DNA from: Brevibacillus humidisoli
GTDB taxonomy: Bacteria; Bacillota; Bacilli; Brevibacillales; Brevibacillaceae
Direction of reading: 5' to 3'
DNA length: 64,000 nt
NCBI RefSeq assembly: GCF_020923435.1
Contig: NZ_CP087263.1
Location: forward strand, 3,491,970 to 3,555,969
The notes beneath the pieces were generated by a model. That model was not told the origin of the DNA. It saw only the letters and a list, made by a program, of their open reading frames with translations, and did not search any database. The translations under genes were made by a program, and so were the position numbers. The number at the start of each line of letters is the position of its first letter. Position 1 is the stretch's first letter. Shown piece after piece: positions 25,734-35,123 of this stretch.

Positions 25734-26542
25734 TCCCTGGGCGGGACTTGTGGCTGCTCTGCCAGCCAGGCAAACATCTGACGCGTATACTTCTCGATCT
25801 GAACGCTGTCAAACAGGTGAGTTGCCTCCTCTACCAGCCAGACGTCATGAGGTTTTCGATGCTGTGTGAGTGCACGCGAGAGACGATAGGCGTGTTCTAC
25901 ACTGACGTTCTCATCGCGGACCCCGTGGATGATTAAGACAGGACAGGCGATGCCATCAATATGGAAGACTGGGGAGCGGATCAGATACGCTTCCCGATTT
26001 TTTTGTGGATGCCCTACAACGCGTCGCAGCATGCGGCGCAGATCGACCCGTTCTTCATAGGTGAGAAACAGATCGCATACACCATTCCAAAAGATGACCG
26101 ACTGAAAACCTGGTCGTTCGATCGCAGCCAGCAATGCCATCATGCCACCACGTGAAAACCCGAACAGACTGATGCGATGGGGATCTACAATCGGCAGCTG
26201 ACGGAGAAGCTCGTCCGCCTGATACACATCGTGACGGTCGGCACCGCCGAACTCGTCTCGCCCCTCTCCACCCTCGTTTCCACGGTAGTGCGGCGCCAGT
26301 ACCACATATCCGAAGGAGGCCAGTTGGGCGATCCGTTCAGGACGGACACGGCCAACATTCCGAATGCCGCCGCGGCAGTACAGCAGCGCAGGAAACGGTC
26401 CGCTTCCGTCCGGTACGGCAAGGGCGGCTTTTACCAGCCAACGTTCGCTCTGATAGGTAACCGTAAACATCGAGACGCTATCGACGGGACTTGCATCCTG
26501 CACCACGTCTAAAACCAGTTCCGAGCGGTATATGTTCTCCAT
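25718..26542 (-). CDS. Alpha/beta hydrolase (prolyl-oligopeptidase-like esterase)
   Basis: A 274-residue serine hydrolase. The nucleophile elbow is GFSRGG with S130, the acid is the aspartate in IHGVRDENV, and the histidine is in VEEATHLFD. Earlier segments PALLYCRGG and YVVLAPHYRGNEGGEG fit the S9/dienelactone-hydrolase group. There is no signal peptide, so it is cytoplasmic. The ATG at 26542 follows GGAGGG at 9 bases; a TTG two codons upstream is too close to that site. Substrate unknown, probably short esters or peptides. It is convergent with and overlaps the kinase gene. Confidence 0.85.
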   Translation of the reverse strand: MENIYRSELVLDVVQDASPVDSVSMFTVTYQSERWLVKAALAVPDGSGPFPALLYCRGGIRNVGRVRPERIAQLASFGYVVLAPHYRGNEGGEGRDEFGGADRHDVYQADELLRQLPIVDPHRISLFGFSRGGMMALLAAIERPGFQSVIFWNGVCDLFLTYEERVDLRRMLRRVVGHPQKNREAYLIRSPVFHIDGIACPVLIIHGVRDENVSVEHAYRLSRALTQHRKPHDVWLVEEATHLFDSVQIEKYTRQMFAWLAEQPQVPPRDQCRD

Positions 26543-26586
26543 GTTCAACCACCCTCCAGCTCACAACACGATCCGTCCTCCACATG

Positions 26587-26624
26587 AAAAAAGAAAAAGA
26601 AGGTGAACCCGTTCGTTCCCCTTC
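26587..26624 (-). terminator. Intrinsic terminator of the yabR-like gene
   Basis: On the minus strand GAAGGGGAAC, a short loop and GGTTCACCTTC form a stem followed by a T-rich tract (TTTTTCTTTTTT). Confidence 0.85.
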
Positions 26625-26652
26625 CTGCATCTTCTATATGTGAAGCCCCGGC

Positions 26653-27057
26653 TCAGTAGCCGCGTCTGTTGTTCTTCTTGTTAATCGTAGCCAGGTTCTC
26701 CTCACTGTGTTTCAACCACTTTTTCAGCTTGTCTTCAAAGGTGGCATTACTGTCGCGCTTTTGGAAACCCCGATCTCCGCGACCTCCACCCCTGCGTCCT
26801 TCTCTCCCGGTCTGCTCCTCAGGCGGCAACGCAGCACGGACGGAGAGTGAGATCTTGCCGGCATCATCAACCGAGAGGACCTTCACCTTGACGGTGTCCC
26901 CCACAGAAAAGTGATCGTTAATGTCTTTGACATAACCGTTTGCTACTTGGGAAATGTGCACCAAGCCCTGCTCGGTGTCAGTCACGGCTACGAACATCCC
27001 AAACGGTTTGATCGCCGTCACTTTTCCTTCAATGATGCTTCCCACTTCTACTGCCAT
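26653..27057 (-). CDS. yabR: S1-domain RNA-binding protein, YabR-like
   Basis: A 134-residue protein whose first 75 residues are an S1 OB-fold: VGSIIEGKVTAIKPFGMFVA, GLVHISQVANGYVKDINDHF and GDTVKVKVLSVD. A basic arginine-glycine linker and a C-terminal helix FEDKLKKWLKHSEENL follow. This layout and the phrase NYVKDINDH are those of B. subtilis YabR rather than general stress protein 13. It probably binds RNA or ribosomes. AAAAGGAG precedes either a TTG at 27060 or the ATG at 27057; the ATG is chosen. The 200 bases upstream hold no other feature I can support. Confidence 0.88.
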   Translation of the reverse strand: MAVEVGSIIEGKVTAIKPFGMFVAVTDTEQGLVHISQVANGYVKDINDHFSVGDTVKVKVLSVDDAGKISLSVRAALPPEEQTGREGRRGGGRGDRGFQKRDSNATFEDKLKKWLKHSEENLATINKKNNRRGY

Positions 27058-27261
27058 CAAGTTTGCACTCCTTTTAGCTTTTACAAAAGTGTCGAGAACC
27101 CCTACGGATTACAGGCTCATTGCAATAGTATAGCAGACATGAATTACGAATGAAAAGCCCGTTTTTTTTGGCATGTTGCTCACGACTACAGCGGTTCCGT
27201 CACTTTCATCGATAACAGTCTCATATGTCACGTATAGGATGGATGTTTTGTCAGCATTTTA

Positions 27262-27738
27262 TCACGCTCTCCGGTGCGCCAGCAAGAGCAGAACAAGAGT
27301 GAACAGCACACCCGCCGCGTCCAGCACCACATCAATGGCCATCCCCGTGCGATTCGGAGTGAAGGTCTGGTGCCACTCATCCAGCGCGGCCGTACAGATA
27401 GCGAGAAATCCACTCAACAGCATCGCTGCCCGCCGCTGCAACCAGTAGTTCAGCACCCGGTACAACAGAAATGCCACCAGGGCAAAGCCAAAAAAATGAG
27501 CCCCCTTGCGAATAAAAAACTCGATGAAGCCGGCGGCGCCGTGCTCTGCGACGCTGATCTCCCGGGAGCCGTATGGAAACGAAACCGCTCCCCACTTCTC
27601 TTCTACCCATTCCTCGTCAATCAGATTGGCGATCGTTTTGCGCAAGTCCTGCTGCTCGTAGGGCATGGATGAGGCAATATAGATAGCGGCCATGACCAAA
27701 ACGAGCAGCGAGAGATCAATCAGCGCTTTTTTGCTCAA
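27262..27738 (-). CDS. VanZ-family membrane protein
   Basis: A 158-residue membrane protein with four hydrophobic segments. The VanZ signature is visible as RKGAHFFGFALVAFLLYRVL and CTAALDEWHQTFTPNRTG, followed by DVVLDAAGV, which carry the conserved His, Glu and Asp. VanZ in enterococci gives low-level teicoplanin resistance; in Bacillales such genes are common and of unknown role. The frame is open upstream, but TTG at 27738 is preferred because GAGGGAAC lies just before it and the first helix starts soon after. It follows the RND gene after 84 bases. Confidence 0.85.
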   Translation of the reverse strand: MSKKALIDLSLLVLVMAAIYIASSMPYEQQDLRKTIANLIDEEWVEEKWGAVSFPYGSREISVAEHGAAGFIEFFIRKGAHFFGFALVAFLLYRVLNYWLQRRAAMLLSGFLAICTAALDEWHQTFTPNRTGMAIDVVLDAAGVLFTLVLLLLAHRRA

Positions 27739-27822
27739 TAGACGTTCCCTCCTCAAGATGCTCGGGATTGCCGGAAGACAGACGGCCACCCTTCGATGAT
27801 GACAGCTGGGTTATATGGGACA

Positions 27823-30800
27823 TCATCTGGACAGCGGAGTAAAATCGTCGGACGTCAGCTGATCAACGCGTCGAGAGGTTCCATTTGCAGTTGCAGTTCC
27901 CGCTGAATCCCAGACCGGCATCCCGTCTTGCCGCCCAGTCTGGTCGTGTTGCTTCTGTCGTCTTTCCCTCCGTTCGAACTGCTTGTTTTGCCACCATCTG
28001 GTGAACTCCGCCCTGAGCAGCTGCCAGTTTAGCGATGACGCACTTCCCCCGGTACCGGCGGCCACCGCCTGGTAGAGCGATGGTACGATATAGAGCATGA
28101 TTACAACCTGGGCGGCAAGACCCAGCAACAGAACGGCAGCAAACGATGCATGAAAGTCCCCATCCGGGAACATGTCGGTGAACATCGGTAAAACCGCAGC
28201 TAGCACGGCCGTCCAAACGGCGATCTGTGCCGACATCTGCCGACGAACCACTTGCAGCACATAGGCTTGGCTATCCTCTCCATCGGAGCGGGCTGCTTCC
28301 AGATCCGCCGTCAGCGTAAAGGCCTGTACCAGCAGCAGCAGCGCCGCAGCCCAGATCCCCAGCAAAGCGGTTAGATTGAAGGGATCGTTAAACATCAGCA
28401 GGCCGGCGACCGTCCCCGGCGCCAGAAGCGGCAGCAAGAGCAGGAGAGCCGCAGCCACCCGATAACGGAAGCGACAGAGGGTACAAGCCAGCAGAAACAG
28501 AACGATCGCCAGCCCCCATGGGAGAAGGGGGATCGTCTGCTCTTCCGCTTCTCCCATTACCTTCTGCTTTTCCAGTTCTTCTTGGGACAGGACCGTGTAT
28601 CCGTCCGGGATCAAACCGTTCTCTTCCAGACGAAGCGGCAGTACAAAATGCATGTTGGCAGCGGTGGTAAACTCCGTGTTTACCTCCGCCGTGACGGTCA
28701 CCACGTTTTGTCCGTCTTCACGGACAAACTGTGTCGACACCGGCTGTTTCACCGCTTCGACCAGATCGGCAGCCGAAACAGCGCCTGTCGGTGTTTTGAT
28801 CATGATCTGTCTCACCTGGTCCGGATGCTGCATCAGGTATTGCGGATAACGCGCAGCGAGCTCCACTCCCTGCTGATCCCAGCGGAGCAGGCCGACCGAC
28901 TGAACCCCCATGTGAGCCGCTATCTGCTGTCGCACTTCCGCTTCGCTCACCCCATAGTGAGCCAGCATCTGGGGACGGGCACGCAGAATTACCTGAGATT
29001 TGCTGCCTTCGTAGCTGGTCTCAATGTTATAAATAAACGGTTCTTCCATCGCTCCTTTGCCATAGGGATAGTTCTCCATCATCTCCGCCAACTGATCGGC
29101 CAGCGTCTTGGCCGCGAGCAGCGATGGTCCCTTTATTTCAAACTGAACCTGTTCGGAGGATGTGTCTCGCTCTTCTCCGCTCTTGATATGTTCAATCCCG
29201 ACAATCTCCATCAGTGATTCAACTACTTCTTTTTCAAACTGGGCAGCACTCCGCATTCTCTCCCGGCGATCGACAAGCTGCAGCTCATACGTAATCTCTT
29301 CTCTGCTGACGGTGGCTACGAAATCACGCATCTCCGCAGCTCGTCCCAGTTTCCCACTGATCTGCTTATCCAGACGAACCGCCTCGTCCCAACTGGTTCC
29401 CTCCGCCAACCTAACCTGCAGGAGGTGCCGCTGTTCCCCATGATCCAACAGATCGGCGGTCCGTACAAACGGCTGGAAGAAGAAACTGAACGCCAACCCC
29501 AGTAAAAGGAACAGCAAGTAAGGACCGAAGCGAAGTGAAAGGACTCTTCTCCAATGTGCCTGTACGGGCTGGAGCCTGTGGAGAAGGCGGCTCTGCCGAG
29601 ATGACACAGAAGGCACGGGCAGCCGTTCTGCCAGACAAGGCAGAGTCCACCCGTAGACGAGCAGCAGACCAGCGATGCCGATCAAAAACACCGGAAGTGC
29701 TGCCGCCACGATCGGTTTTTCGGTCAGATCGAGCCAATTGGTTTGCAAGAACAAATAGAGCAGCCCAGCCAGACAAGCTGTCGCAAACAAGATCGGCACC
29801 AACGTCTGCTTCGTAACCAGGCTTATCCTGTTCCTTTCCCACTGTATTGCCTGAGCATAGCCATACAACAGATAGCAGCCCGTGACCGTATACAAGAGCG
29901 AGATGATCCCAACTGCAGGCAGCGTGACCACATCAAGCCCGAACCCGCTTAACCACATCGTCCCTAGCACAAATCCGTTTCCAAGCACGACACCGAACAG
30001 AGAGAGCAGAGCGGCGGACCAACTTTTCATCCCAACACCGATAAACAAGGCGACCACGGCTGCAGATACTGCCGCTGCCAGTAAAAAGGCGCGAATCACA
30101 CTGACTATCGGCGCCGTCCGATCCTCAAACAACGTAAGGGTATACCGATCTGCTGCCGCACGATTCAGCTCTTCTACTGCCTTAGTCAGTTCGGCCTGTG
30201 TCCGCGGGTACTGTGCTCCACCTGCTGCATAGACACGAATCGCAACAGCCGGTTCTCCGTGGTAATACGTGACGGAATCCGCTCTGCTTCGCCTAAGGTC
30301 GCGAATCTCCACCAGTCGGTTGAGGACGACGTCTCCCTTTTCCGAGGAAATCAGGATTCGGCCGAGAGCCTCTATATTATCCGGCCCCTCCAGCCAGCGA
30401 AAGGTAGTTTGATCGCTGCCAGAACCAATCGCACCGACCGGCGTGATCGTACCGGCCTCGTTCTGCTGCTGCAGTTGGCGGATCACATCGAGCGGCGTCA
30501 ATCCGTAGTAGTGAAGCATCGAGGGACGAAAGACCAGTTCAATCCGATTTTGCACTCCTGTTGCATCAACCTCTACCCGGGATACCCCGGCAATGTATCC
30601 AAGCCGATCACGAACCGTCTGTTCCGCCTCTTCGACAAGTGTGAGCAGATCGGCACCGTGCAGCAGGTAGTGGGCGAGCTGATTGTCCCCGGTTCGCTGC
30701 TGCTCTACCCGTATATCCCCAACTCCACCGGGCAGCAGTCGGGCCTGATCGGCAACAGTCTCTCTCAAGCGCTCCAACCAGTCATCTGAGGCGGTCTCAG

Positions 30801-31080
30801 CCGTAACGACAATCTCTGCTTGACCGGCGCGAGAGGTGGCCCTGATCTTGCGAATGCCGGGCAGTGCGCGAATCGCCTCTTCCAGCGGTCTTGTCACCTC
30901 GGCATCCACCGATTCTGGCTGCATCCCCGGAACCGCAGCACGCACGGTATAGGAGGGCAGCGGAAGATCAGGATCAAGCGTTACTTCTAGATTGGCAACC
31001 GCCCCTATACCTAACAGCAAGAGGAGGAGCGCGAGCAAGGCGGCAATGACGGTACGCGACTGCTGCAGTCTAGTTTTCAT
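27823..31080 (-). CDS. RND-family (AcrB/SwrC-like) membrane protein, diverged
   Basis: A 1085-residue protein with the RND plan: one helix at the N-terminus (about 10-28), a large external domain, helices 2-6 (about 330-500), a second external domain, and helices near 860-1010. The opening NLEVTLDPDLPLPSYTVRAA and VTRPLEEAIRALPGI match HAE1-type transporters. Odd: the fourth helix (about 380-405) reads PAVGIISLLYTVTGCYLL where the family has the proton-relay Asp-Asp, and the tenth (about 905-930) lacks the matching Lys. Activity may therefore be altered. The ATG at 31080 overlaps the adaptor gene by 11 bases, so the two are coupled. Confidence 0.9.
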   Translation of the reverse strand: MKTRLQQSRTVIAALLALLLLLLGIGAVANLEVTLDPDLPLPSYTVRAAVPGMQPESVDAEVTRPLEEAIRALPGIRKIRATSRAGQAEIVVTAETASDDWLERLRETVADQARLLPGGVGDIRVEQQRTGDNQLAHYLLHGADLLTLVEEAEQTVRDRLGYIAGVSRVEVDATGVQNRIELVFRPSMLHYYGLTPLDVIRQLQQQNEAGTITPVGAIGSGSDQTTFRWLEGPDNIEALGRILISSEKGDVVLNRLVEIRDLRRSRADSVTYYHGEPAVAIRVYAAGGAQYPRTQAELTKAVEELNRAAADRYTLTLFEDRTAPIVSVIRAFLLAAAVSAAVVALFIGVGMKSWSAALLSLFGVVLGNGFVLGTMWLSGFGLDVVTLPAVGIISLLYTVTGCYLLYGYAQAIQWERNRISLVTKQTLVPILFATACLAGLLYLFLQTNWLDLTEKPIVAAALPVFLIGIAGLLLVYGWTLPCLAERLPVPSVSSRQSRLLHRLQPVQAHWRRVLSLRFGPYLLFLLLGLAFSFFFQPFVRTADLLDHGEQRHLLQVRLAEGTSWDEAVRLDKQISGKLGRAAEMRDFVATVSREEITYELQLVDRRERMRSAAQFEKEVVESLMEIVGIEHIKSGEERDTSSEQVQFEIKGPSLLAAKTLADQLAEMMENYPYGKGAMEEPFIYNIETSYEGSKSQVILRARPQMLAHYGVSEAEVRQQIAAHMGVQSVGLLRWDQQGVELAARYPQYLMQHPDQVRQIMIKTPTGAVSAADLVEAVKQPVSTQFVREDGQNVVTVTAEVNTEFTTAANMHFVLPLRLEENGLIPDGYTVLSQEELEKQKVMGEAEEQTIPLLPWGLAIVLFLLACTLCRFRYRVAAALLLLLPLLAPGTVAGLLMFNDPFNLTALLGIWAAALLLLVQAFTLTADLEAARSDGEDSQAYVLQVVRRQMSAQIAVWTAVLAAVLPMFTDMFPDGDFHASFAAVLLLGLAAQVVIMLYIVPSLYQAVAAGTGGSASSLNWQLLRAEFTRWWQNKQFERRERRQKQHDQTGRQDGMPVWDSAGTATANGTSRRVDQLTSDDFTPLSR

Positions 31081-32326
31081 CTTGATTCGCCACCTGTACA
31101 GCGTCGCCATCCCGAACATACGTGATGCCGCTCTCCACTACCTGCTCGCCTGCGTTCAATCCATCCACGATCTGATACCACTCTCCATGCAGGGTGCCTA
31201 CCTGGACCGGCTGTTTGGAAACACTAGCTCCATTGGCGATTTTCATCACGTAATACGCCTCATCGGCAAAGCCAACGCTGGAGGCAGGCACAAAAAAGCC
31301 GTTGTCCGTCTCCAAAACATATCGACAGGCAACCGACATACCTGCCTTAAACAGGTCGTTGGCGTTTTCTATACGCACTTCAACCGAATAAGAACCGGCG
31401 TGGTTCATCGCTGGCGAGACAAAACGGACAATCCCTTCCGTCTCCTGCCCATCTCCAGAAGCGACGGTCACACGTTTTCCAACCTGCCACTGACCGATCT
31501 GACCGCTGTCGACCTGGAGCTGTACAATCCACTCAGCCGGATCAATCAGCCTGATCACTTCCTGGGAGGAGCTGATTTGTTCGGAAGCGGTCCGGTAGAT
31601 ATCAGCCACAACTCCGGCAAAAGGGGCACGAAGCTCGGCCTGCCGCACATCCTGCTGTGCCCGCCGCAGCTCGGCGGTCGCCTGTTCGACTCGCACTTGT
31701 GCCGCCACCACTTCCGAGGAATCCGTTTCGTTAAGCAGTTCTTCATATGTAATCTGCTCTTCTTGGAGAGTCAGTTCTGCATTCTTTTTCTCCCATGCCC
31801 GTCGATCCAGTTCCTCTCTGGCGATCGCTCCGTTGTCATACAGTTGTTGAGCCTGTTCATAGGCTTGGACCGCTCGTTTGGCCTGTTCTTCGGCGCGTTC
31901 TAGCTGCAGCTTCTGGAGACGAACGGCTTCCGAGTCGTCCCCTTGCAGCATTTCCTCCCTCTCCACCTGTGCCAACCTCACCTCATTTTGTGCCGCAGCC
32001 AACTCCTGCTGCCAGACCGCTGTATCCAAGGTTGCCAACAGGCTGCCTTTCTGAACATGGCTGCCTTTTTCCACCAGGATGTGATCGATCGTACCCGACG
32101 TCCCGAAAGAGAGGGCAAGCTCTTGGCGCGGCGTCACGATCCCGTAGATCTCCTGTTTAATCTCCGCATGCTCCCCGACCGTATAAGCGTGTACAGGCTT
32201 GATATGTTCAGCCAGTTCTCTGTCTCTCTCTTCTGCCTCCCTTAGTCGATCGACACCTTCTTCCAGTTCCTCGCAACCGCCTACGAGGACCAGGACGGCG
32301 ATCAGTGAGAACATCCATCGGCCCAT
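31070..32326 (-). CDS. Efflux adaptor subunit (HlyD/MFP family), lipoprotein
   Basis: A 418-residue membrane-fusion protein with a lipobox ending LVGGC at residue 18, so it is membrane-anchored from outside. Domains in order: beta-barrel and lipoyl half (FGTSGTIDHILVEKGSHVQK), a long alpha-hairpin coiled coil of about residues 105-220, the second lipoyl half (AELRAPFAGVVADIY), beta-barrel and a membrane-proximal domain (LNAGEQVVESGITYV). AAAGGGGAC precedes the ATG. It is translated before, and overlaps, the RND gene, forming a two-gene exporter without an outer-membrane partner, as expected in a Gram-positive cell. Substrate unknown. Confidence 0.92.
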   Translation of the reverse strand: MGRWMFSLIAVLVLVGGCEELEEGVDRLREAEERDRELAEHIKPVHAYTVGEHAEIKQEIYGIVTPRQELALSFGTSGTIDHILVEKGSHVQKGSLLATLDTAVWQQELAAAQNEVRLAQVEREEMLQGDDSEAVRLQKLQLERAEEQAKRAVQAYEQAQQLYDNGAIAREELDRRAWEKKNAELTLQEEQITYEELLNETDSSEVVAAQVRVEQATAELRRAQQDVRQAELRAPFAGVVADIYRTASEQISSSQEVIRLIDPAEWIVQLQVDSGQIGQWQVGKRVTVASGDGQETEGIVRFVSPAMNHAGSYSVEVRIENANDLFKAGMSVACRYVLETDNGFFVPASSVGFADEAYYVMKIANGASVSKQPVQVGTLHGEWYQIVDGLNAGEQVVESGITYVRDGDAVQVANQDEN

Positions 32327-32459
32327 TTGAATCGTCCCCTTTGCCTTTTCCTCTTCCGTTTCTTTTTCTCATCATGCGACACGTGTCTGCTATAGCGCTG
32401 CCTCTACCCTGCCTGTGTGAAGGCACAGCTACTCCTCTATGTGTGCATAACGTCCAAAT

Positions 32460-32488
32460 CAAGTGTACAAAAAATTCTTACAAGTGTA
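32460..32488. repeat. Two direct CAAGTGTA repeats 21 bp apart
   Basis: CAAGTGTA occurs at 32460-32467 and 32481-32488, exactly two helical turns apart. They sit in the divergent region between the efflux pair and scoAB, where an operator would be expected. No regulator gene is adjacent. Evidence is pattern only. Confidence 0.35.
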
Positions 32489-32525
32489 AAACTTGGTTGT
32501 GTAACTGGACCGTAACCCGGCTCCG

Positions 32526-32658
32526 TATAATAAAGATAACTCAGTGATTGCCGAGCTCTCTCGACGGTTCATGCGGCTGCTGCACGAACGGGGATACACT
32601 CGGTTGATTCGCCGAGTCCGGCTTGCGTCTTTTCGCCACTCGCAAGCTTTGCTACAAT
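32526..32658 (+). promoter_or_regulatory. scoAB upstream region: -10-like boxes and two adjacent hairpins
   Basis: A consensus TATAAT stands at 32526-32531 with a poor -35, and a TACAAT at 32653-32658. Between them lie two perfect hairpins: ACTCGG/CCGAGT (32598-32617) and GCTTGCG/CGCAAGC (32621-32647). The segment also holds a 38-codon frame from GTG 32544 to 32660 without a ribosome binding site. I read it as the scoAB leader and promoter region; which box is used is uncertain. Nothing else is seen between 32327 and 32759. Confidence 0.4.
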
Positions 32659-32759
32659 AAGTTTGACAAAATGAGAGCGGTTTCATAACAATCCCATTTT
32701 GCCGCCAAACGTGTCAAACCAGAATTTTTTAAAAAAACACAGGGGAGTGACGTACAAAC

Positions 32760-33455
32760 ATGGCAAAAATTTATACGTCTTATTCCGACATCGTTGCCGA
32801 CATCCATGACGGGGCCACGCTGCTGGTCGGCGGCTTTGGGCTGGTAGGGATTCCCGAAAACCTGATCCTCGCCCTGCGCGACAAAGGAGCCAAAGACCTG
32901 ACTGTCGTCTCCAACAACTGTGGCGTGGACGATTGGGGCTTGGGACTGATGCTGCAGGAGAAGCAGATCAAAAAGATGGTCTCCTCCTACGTCGGTGAGA
33001 ACAAAGAGTTTGAGCGGCAGTTCCTCTCCGGCGAGTTGGAAGTGGAGCTCAATCCGCAAGGTACGCTGGCAGAGCGGCTGCGCGCCGGAGGTGCCGGCAT
33101 CCCGGCCTTCTACACGCCTGCTGGTGTCGGCACGCCGATTGCCGAAGGACGGGAGACGCGTGTCTTCGACGGCAAGGAATATCTGCTGGAGTACGGCATC
33201 ACGGGGGACTTCGCCCTCATCAAGGCCTGGAAAGCTGACAAGATGGGCAACCTGGTCTACCGGAAAACAGCGCAAAACTTCAACCCGATGATGGCAGCGG
33301 CTGGAAAAGTGACGATTGTCGAGGTCGAGGAGATCGTCGAAGCAGGCGAACTGGACCCTGATCACATTCACACGCCGAGCATCTATGTACAGCGTCTGAT
33401 CCAGGCACCTTCCTTTGAAAAACGGATCGAACGTCTGACGGTACGCTCGTCATAG
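32760..33455 (+). CDS. scoA: 3-oxoacid CoA-transferase subunit A
   Basis: The alpha subunit of succinyl-CoA:3-ketoacid CoA-transferase, which moves CoA between succinyl-CoA and acetoacetate for ketone-body use. The 231-residue protein has the family start [19 protein letters not shown], then [14 protein letters not shown] and [14 protein letters not shown]. It also has the [14 protein letters not shown] segment. GGGGAGTG precedes the ATG. scoB follows after 63 bases, and the two subunits form the active enzyme. It complements the fad genes at the left edge by consuming acetoacetate-type acids. Confidence 0.95.
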   Translation: MAKIYTSYSDIVADIHDGATLLVGGFGLVGIPENLILALRDKGAKDLTVVSNNCGVDDWGLGLMLQEKQIKKMVSSYVGENKEFERQFLSGELEVELNPQGTLAERLRAGGAGIPAFYTPAGVGTPIAEGRETRVFDGKEYLLEYGITGDFALIKAWKADKMGNLVYRKTAQNFNPMMAAAGKVTIVEVEEIVEAGELDPDHIHTPSIYVQRLIQAPSFEKRIERLTVRSS

Positions 33456-33472
33456 CACGAATCGCATGATAG

Positions 33473-33501
33473 ATCGGGCTTAGCATATATCGGGCTTAGC
33501 A
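33473..33501 (+). repeat. Tandem 13-bp repeat between scoA and scoB
   Basis: ATCGGGCTTAGCA occurs at 33473-33485 and again at 33489-33501, just ahead of the scoB ribosome binding site. It looks like a local duplication. Confidence 0.6.
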
Positions 33502-33518
33502 AAAAGGAGGAATCTCTG

Positions 33519-34175
<657 letters not shown>

Positions 34176-34207
34176 TGCTGTCCTTTTTCCATCTGTCGAG
34201 TGAGAAA

Positions 34208-34291
34208 AACCGTCAGGGTTGGACTGCATCTCCCCTGTTAGATGGTGGCTAACAACGGGGGACAGTCAAGGAAAACGTCACCCTGGCGGTT
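34208..34291 (+). terminator. 84-nt compound hairpin after scoB, probable terminator
   Basis: Outer arms AACCGTCAGGGT (34208-34219) and ACCCTGGCGGTT (34280-34291) pair with one mismatch. An inner stem CTCCCCTGTTAG (34230-34241) pairs with CTAACAACGGGGGA (34249-34262). A short T-containing stretch follows. It is larger than a normal terminator. Confidence 0.55.
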
Positions 34292-34318
34292 CTTTGCGTT
34301 CGACGAACAATAGTGGGG

Positions 34319-34444
34319 GGCGAAAGAGAAAAACAGGTTCGCTCGGCTCGTGCCAGTGCCTGCGAAGAAGTCGAAAATGACCGTCTCCGCTCCGACTCTG
34401 TGGGCACTGACAAGGCTTTCGCTCACCTGTTTTTCTCTTTCGCC
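34319..34444. repeat. 126-bp palindrome with 20-bp perfect inverted ends
   Basis: GGCGAAAGAGAAAAACAGGT (34319-34338) is the exact reverse complement of 34425-34444. Inside, GCCAGTGCC pairs with GGGCACTGAC (one mismatch), and AGTCG pairs with CGACT. Because of this symmetry, reading frames on both strands encode the same EREKQV-like peptide; they are artefacts. It could be a structured RNA or a small mobile palindromic element. With the hairpin to its left it fills most of the gap between scoB and the deaminase gene. Confidence 0.75.
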
Positions 34445-34545
34445 TCGCAACGTTTGCTTGCGCTCGCAGATTTCCTTGCGCACGTTCGAAATCTTGTGCT
34501 GGTATCCAGCAGCAATTGTTTATCTTTCTTGTCCACCAAGTGAGA

Positions 34546-34564
34546 CCCGGAGCTTCGCTCCGGG
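34546..34564. terminator. Terminator after the deaminase gene
   Basis: CCCGGAGC and GCTCCGGG pair perfectly around TTC, starting 6 bases beyond the deaminase stop. A T-rich stretch follows on the plus strand; on the minus strand it is followed by TCTCACTT. Confidence 0.65.
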
Positions 34565-34569
34565 CCTTT

Positions 34570-35016
34570 CTATGCTCTCCACAGCTTCATCGGGTTTTCT
34601 TGTCCCTCTTGCAATGGCATTTGTGTCAACGCAAGCGTACGTTCCGATTTCGGTTTTTGCAAATCCTCATAGATCACTTTTGCACGCCCTAATCCCGCTG
34701 CAACGGCATCTTCAAGTGACGTGCAATAATAAACCTTGTCGATTCCGGCAAAGTACATTGCACTCAAGCACATCGGACACGGCTCTCCGCTCGCATACAT
34801 GGTGCAGCCGGACAGGTCGTTCGTCTGCAATTGCTGCTGCGCCCGACGGATAGCAAGGAGTTCAGCATGCCCGCTGACATCATGCGTTTTGTGCAGCTCA
34901 TTGACACCTTCGGCTACAGCGGTTTTGTTTTTCACCAACACAGCCCCAAAAGGTTGCCCACCTTCGCGAACATTGGCAACTGCCAGTTCTACTGCTCGTT
35001 TCATAAATTTGTCCAC
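34570..35016 (-). CDS. guaD: CMP/dCMP-type nucleoside deaminase, guanine deaminase-like
   Basis: A 148-residue zinc deaminase. The zinc histidine and catalytic glutamate are in SGHAELLAIRRA and the two zinc cysteines in ASGEPCPMCLSAMYFAG. The C-terminal half, with AAGLGRAKVIYEDLQKP, ERTL and the final MKLWRA, follows the B. subtilis guanine deaminase GuaD (which ends in FQAWRN) rather than tRNA deaminase TadA. It would convert guanine to xanthine. The start is GTG at 35016, with GGGGGAG close upstream. It stands alone; substrate is inferred from resemblance. Confidence 0.82.
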   Translation of the reverse strand: MDKFMKRAVELAVANVREGGQPFGAVLVKNKTAVAEGVNELHKTHDVSGHAELLAIRRAQQQLQTNDLSGCTMYASGEPCPMCLSAMYFAGIDKVYYCTSLEDAVAAGLGRAKVIYEDLQKPKSERTLALTQMPLQEGQENPMKLWRA

Positions 35017-35123
35017 GTTAGCTCTCCCCCTCTTGCCCGCACCTAGGCGATGGCTCTTTTGTTTTCTCCGTTATTTTGCTATGTTTAAGTCGTATCCGAT
35101 ATTCTAACGAAGGAATGACAGCA

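Noticed and set aside
32544-32660. 38-codon plus-strand frame beginning GTG
   Set aside because: No ribosome binding site and a start only about 6 bases after the likely transcription start. Kept as part of a finding, not as a gene.
32459-32686. 75-codon minus-strand frame upstream of the efflux genes
   Set aside because: Composition is rich in Arg, Ser and Cys as in chance frames, with no ribosome binding site; the region reads better as promoter and leader.
34238-34543. Frames of 81 and 76 codons on opposite strands sharing the peptide EREKQV
   Set aside because: The shared peptide results from the 20-bp inverted repeat; no ribosome binding site and no plausible protein.
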